Below are positions 60,095 to 64,000 of a stretch of 64,000 nt of DNA, one piece after another. The position numbers and the translations under genes were made by a program. The notes beneath the pieces are model-generated. The model saw nothing but the letters and a program-made list of their open reading frames with translations, ran no database searches and was not told the origin of the DNA. Each line of letters starts with the position of its first letter. Positions within the stretch are counted from its first letter, which is position 1. This stretch comes from Epiperipatus broadwayi (Eukaryota > Onychophora > Udeonychophora > Euonychophora > Peripatidae): positions 1 through 64,000 of the forward strand of contig JAQFVV010000351.1 in assembly GCA_028023455.1 (NCBI GenBank), given 5' to 3'.

Positions 60095-60965
60095 AATGGA
60101 TAGATCTAAATAAGACTCATCTTAGATAAATATCTCTAGTTAAATATGGTTTAGAAATCTAGTTGATTTATATATTACTAAATTAAGGCTCTACATTGAT
60201 AAACTTCTCTAATTAAAATTAATTTGGAGGTCTGATTGAAGGATATATCTAAATTAAGACTCTTCATTAATAAACATATCTAACTAAAATAAGTTTTGAG
60301 AACTGCTCCATGAATATATCTAAATTAAAACTCTTTATTGATAAACATCTCTACTTAAAACTGGTTTGGAGATCTGGTCAATGGATATATGTAAATTATA
60401 ACTCTTTATTGATAAGCAATTCTAGCTAAAACTAGTTTGGCGATCTAGTTAATGGATATATCTAAATTAAGATTCTTCATTGATAAACAACTCTAGCTAA
60501 TACTAGTTTGGAGATCTAGTTAATGGATATATCTAAATTAACATTCTTTATTGATAAATATATCTAGCTAATACTAGTTTGGATCTATGTATACATTTAA
60601 ATTAACACTCTTCATCGATAAAATCTTTAGCTAAAACTAGATGGCGATCTGGTTAATAAATATATTTAAATTAAGACACCTTATTGATTAACAACTCTAA
60701 AAAACACTAATTTGGAGATATAGTTAATGGATATATCTAAATTAAGATTCTTCATTGATAAACATCTCTAGCTGAAACTAGTTTGGATATCTGTTTTGAT
60801 GGATGTCTCTAAATTAAGACTATTTATTAGTAAACATCTCTAGCTACAGCTGGATATATATATATATATATATTAATTAAGACTCTTCACTGATAAACAC
60901 CTCTAACTAAAACGAACTTAATAATCTCATTGATAAACATCACTACCTAAAATTAGATTAAAGAT
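60095..60965. repeat. 71-bp minisatellite, about 12 diverged copies
   Basis: The unit, for example from tatatctaaattaagattct to gatctagttaatgga, repeats with a period of 71 bp. Later copies have indels and one contains an expanded (TA)n. Copies differ at many positions, so the array is old. No open frame spans it. Confidence 0.85.
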
Positions 60966-62780
60966 TTACTGTCCATTGACCATTTATCATTCATGTTTAT
61001 ATATATATGAGCCAAGAATAGACAGCTATAGAGTTAATAAATGTGATATAAAAACTTTTTTCAACCTTATTTTAAAAAAATATCTTTTATTTTATTTAAA
61101 TCAGTGGTTGGATTATTTTGACAAGAAAATGCTGAGTGATAATTTTTATTTATTAATTAATAAAGATTGCATACTTTTAATATTAATGGTAAAATAATGC
61201 AGGTGCTAAGTGTAAGGATGAAAATTATCTGAATCAAGATTGCAAGAAGAAGAGCAGTCTTAAATTTTAGTGATTGCATAAAAAATCAATCGATGTTTAA
61301 CATGTAGAAAGTATGTATATGACTTTCCACTTAATTCAAATGCTCTCTCTCGATGTAGAAATTTAATAATATTCATATTGGAATATAATACGGATTTTTT
61401 TAAATGGAAAGTTAAGTCGTAATTATATAATAAATAAATGTTTTTTAAAAATAACATATTTACTACTTTTAAATATAATATTGTTTTAAAATATGGAATA
61501 AAAATTATGTTGTAATTTACCAGCTGTTTAAAAATTCGTACATCAATAAAGTTTGAAGTTACAACAAAAATTTTAAAAAGTATAAAGCTAGAAATAATGT
61601 TAAAAACAATAACATAATATTAATTTTAAAACCATATTTTTTGGTTCGGTATTATTATAGTTTAATTTCTACATGCAAATACTTACGATATTAGAAAATA
61701 TTTACCTTTAAATGAAAGCTATTTTTACTGAATGCATTTTGATGTTACTGATATAAAAACCTAAGTATTAAATTATGACAATGGAGAATGGTTGCAAAGT
61801 CCTAAAATATACATTTTAGTATTTATTTAAAGTGAATAAATAATACTAATAGAAGTTTCATACTCATATTAACTATAACGTATACTGCTATATATGCATG
61901 TGATATAGGCTTGATTTTGGAATAATATAAACTAATTAAAAGCCCAACATATCTGTTTAGCTATTTGAATATTTTAATAATGTTTTAAGTAGAAAAAACA
62001 ACTTGGATGTTGAAGTATAACACAGATTCTATTGTGCTTTTTCCTTCATGTAGCAATTTTAAATTAGAATATTTTATCATTAATTCAAATCAATTAATTT
62101 TATTTTTACATAATCTGCTCTAGAGCATATACAATGATAAAGGAGAAGCATTACTTACAGGATGTGCCAATAACTGAATTATTGAGCTTAAATGCTTTTC
62201 TACTTTGTTTTACTATCTGAGTAAAATTAGCTAAATACTTATTTATTTGCTAATAACAGATGTTAATCATATAGGGATTATAGCAAAGGTTGATTGTGCA
62301 TCAAAAGATACATACATTAGTAGTATTTGCTAAATTGTGAAAAATAAAAAATAAAAGCAATGCAAATTTGCATTTATTATATTTATATAATAAATACATA
62401 GATTTTTTTATTTATTTTCAATTACAATCTAAAAATTATGAAACAAAAAAATATAAAATTATAAAGACAAACAATTTTTTAAATAATGGAAACATGAATA
62501 TTGCTAAAAAATACAATTAACAAACGTTTTTTAAATGAATTAATAAAAAATGTCAATATTGGGCTTTGTAAACACATTTATCAGTTATCATCAACAATAT
62601 TACTATACCTAAGAAATAAATACTTTTTGCACCTACACTAAGACGAATTTCAGAGTTTGTGGAATCTCTCAGATCAAATTTATTATCAAATAGTACACAC
62701 CTTTATAAATTATAAACATTATAGTATAGCATTAGTCATATAAAAGTACATAGCAAATCATGCCTTTGAATGTGCATATC
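60966..62780. other. AT-rich non-coding DNA
   Basis: No supported feature. Confidence 0.45.
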
Positions 62781-62911
62781 TAATATATATATATATATAT
62801 ATAAAATTAAGAGCGTGCTAATAGCTCTAAACAAGCTTTTTTTTTTTTTTATTTTATTTATGATAAATGCTACTACAAGAGAAGGCATTCAAATCATTTT
62901 TATCTTGGATT

Positions 62912-62967
62912 GTCCCCATCCCCAGACCGGTTTCGACCTATGGGTCTCTTCAGTGAGGAGTTGGGAC
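62912..62967 (-). ncRNA. Type I hammerhead ribozyme, unit 1
   Basis: On the minus strand: CTGAAGA (complement 62947-62953), helix II GACC/GGTC with a CATA loop, GAAA (complement 62931-62934), helix III the palindrome ACCGGT, cleavage in GTC. Helix I pairs ctcctca with tggggat and, after an internal loop, GTCCC with GGGAC. All core bases are intact. Confidence 0.85.
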
Positions 62968-63338
62968 ATTAGATCTAAAAAACCAACTCAAGCAAAGCAC
63001 TTATCTAAAAGATAATTGTTAGAAGAAGATCTGAAACTTTTAGACATCTACATGTCTTTAAAATCAGCTCTCCAACTGAAAAAATCATATGGGCCTGAAC
63101 TTAATTCAGATACTCCATATATTAGTAGGCTTAGCTCTTTAATTTAGCTAAAGCCACAACAGCAAAATAATAATAGTAATAATAACAAGTCAGATGTCAC
63201 ATGACTTATATATAGCTTGCACTTACAAATATGTAAAATTAAGAGCGTGCTAATAGCTCTAAACAAGCTTTTTTTTTATTTTATTTATGATAAATGCTAC
63301 TACAAGAGAAGGCATTCAAATCATTTTTATCTTGGATT

Positions 63339-63394
63339 GTCCCCATCCCCAGACCGGTTTTGACCTATGGGTCTCTTCAGTGAGGAGTTGGGAC
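63339..63394 (-). ncRNA. Hammerhead copy, unit 2, G12 mutated
   Basis: Identical to the unit 1 motif except that plus-strand position 63361 is T instead of C, changing the catalytic GAAA to AAAA. G12 acts as the general base in cleavage, so this copy should be inactive. Confidence 0.8.
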
Positions 63395-63668
63395 ATTAGA
63401 TCTAAAAAACCAACTCAAGCAAAGCACTTATCTAAAAGATAATTGTTAGAAGAAGATCTGAAACTTTTAGACATCTACATGTCTTTAAAATCAGCTCTCC
63501 AACTGAAAAAATCATATGGGCCTGAACTTAATTCAGATACTCCATATATTAGTAGGCTTAGCTCTTTAATTTAGCTAAAGCCATGTAGATGTCTAAAAGT
63601 TTCAGATCTTCTTCTAACAATTATCTTTTAGATAAGTGCTTTGCTTGAGTTGGTTTTTTAGATCTAAT

Positions 63669-63724
63669 GTCCCAACTCCTCACTGAAGAGACCCATAGGT
63701 CGAAACCGGTCTGGGGATGGGGAC
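63669..63724 (+). ncRNA. Type I hammerhead ribozyme, unit 3
   Basis: CTGAAGA at 63683-63689; helix II GACC (63690-63693) with GGTC (63698-63701) and a CATA loop; GAAA at 63702-63705; helix III ACCGGT at 63705-63710; cleavage after C63711. Helix I is six pairs (63677-63682 with 63712-63717), an internal loop, then GTCCC (63669-63673) with GGGAC (63720-63724). It is the most complete HHR in the window. Confidence 0.88.
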
Positions 63725-63882
63725 AATCCAAGATAAAAATGATTTGAATGCCTTCTCTTGTAGTAGCATTTATCATAAATAAAATAAAAAAAGCTTGTTT
63801 AGAGCTATTAGCACGCTCTTAATTTTACATATTTGTAAGTGCAAGCTATATATAAGTCATGTGACATCTGACTTGTTATTAT

Positions 63883-63921
<39 letters not shown>

Positions 63922-63925
<4 letters not shown>

Positions 63926-64000
63926 AGAAAAGAATTTGTATCTTTCAAATCTGCTATGACCTCTGCAAAATTGAATGAGTTAACTAAGGTTTAAATATGT
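63922..64000. other. Unassigned end of window
   Basis: Short AT-rich sequence after the (AT)n tract; nothing recognised. Confidence 0.4.

Larger units (their letters stand above)
62803..63890. mobile_element. Tandem plus inverted array of HHR-bearing PLE terminal units
   Basis: Unit 1 (62803-63234) and unit 2 (from 63235) are direct copies about 430 bp apart. Unit 3 (63583-63888) is the inverted copy of 63175-63483. Each unit carries the gagcgtgctaatagctct word, an A/T run, an HHR and the conserved block around agatctgaaacttttagac. This matches the tandem and inverted terminal repeats of PLEs; no coding part is present here. An (AT)n tract follows at 63884-63921. Confidence 0.8.

Noticed and set aside
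60095-60965. Possible CRISPR-like array
   Set aside because: There are no distinct spacers between constant repeats; it is a simple diverged tandem repeat in eukaryotic DNA.

Overview
The window reads as a gene-poor, very AT-rich stretch (about three quarters A+T by eye) of a eukaryotic nuclear genome, most likely an invertebrate animal. The case for an animal rests on Penelope-like elements (PLEs) with a GIY-YIG endonuclease, type I hammerhead ribozyme (HHR) motifs, mariner and non-LTR retrotransposon fossils, and tRNA-derived SINEs with clean target-site duplications. I cannot name the species. I found no convincing host protein gene, rRNA or functional tRNA; nearly all recognisable content is mobile DNA.

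Layout. 1.1-1.5 kb: HHR-bearing PLE-type fragment and a non-LTR 3' end. 2.03-7.29 kb: a tRNA-like/HHR short element split by a 4.9-kb LTR retrotransposon (2175-7087, TSD ATGC) with a broken gag and no pol. 8.2-12.7 kb: HHR fold-back repeats, a tRNA-derived SINE and a mariner fossil. 14.09-17.27 kb: a young PLE (RT plus GIY-YIG) in a near-symmetric inverted arrangement with a tRNA-like block and an HHR at each end. 17.3-25.9 kb: fold-back elements, more HHR pairs, a non-LTR fragment flanked by a 49-bp direct repeat, a GC-richer unclassified segment and a second SINE. 27.24-37.65 kb: a 10.4-kb element with 1.8-kb direct terminal repeats and a polypurine tract, read on the minus strand, carrying a long lysine/glutamate-rich repeat protein of unknown family. 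38.8-40.9 kb: a 2-kb fold-back repeat. 40.9-45.05 kb: a decayed PLE with inverted terminal fragments, an HHR core and a long (AAT)n. 45.1-45.8 kb: a MITE-like TIR element. 46-60 kb: mostly featureless AT-rich DNA with a few repeat fragments. 60.1-60.96 kb: a 71-bp minisatellite. 62.8-63.89 kb: three copies (tandem, then inverted) of an HHR-bearing PLE terminal unit.

How the parts work together. The main theme is self-cleaving RNA. At least six HHR motifs keep the core nucleotides together with pairable helices, in about five sequence families. Most sit in head-to-head pairs and have a palindromic helix III, which suggests that they act as dimers. Several other copies are damaged at one catalytic base, G12. 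The PLE proteins (RT and GIY-YIG) are the likely machinery that spread these units; many short HHR units with tRNA-like B boxes look like non-autonomous passengers. Apart from the young PLE and the 1.8-kb-repeat element, most copies are old and broken.
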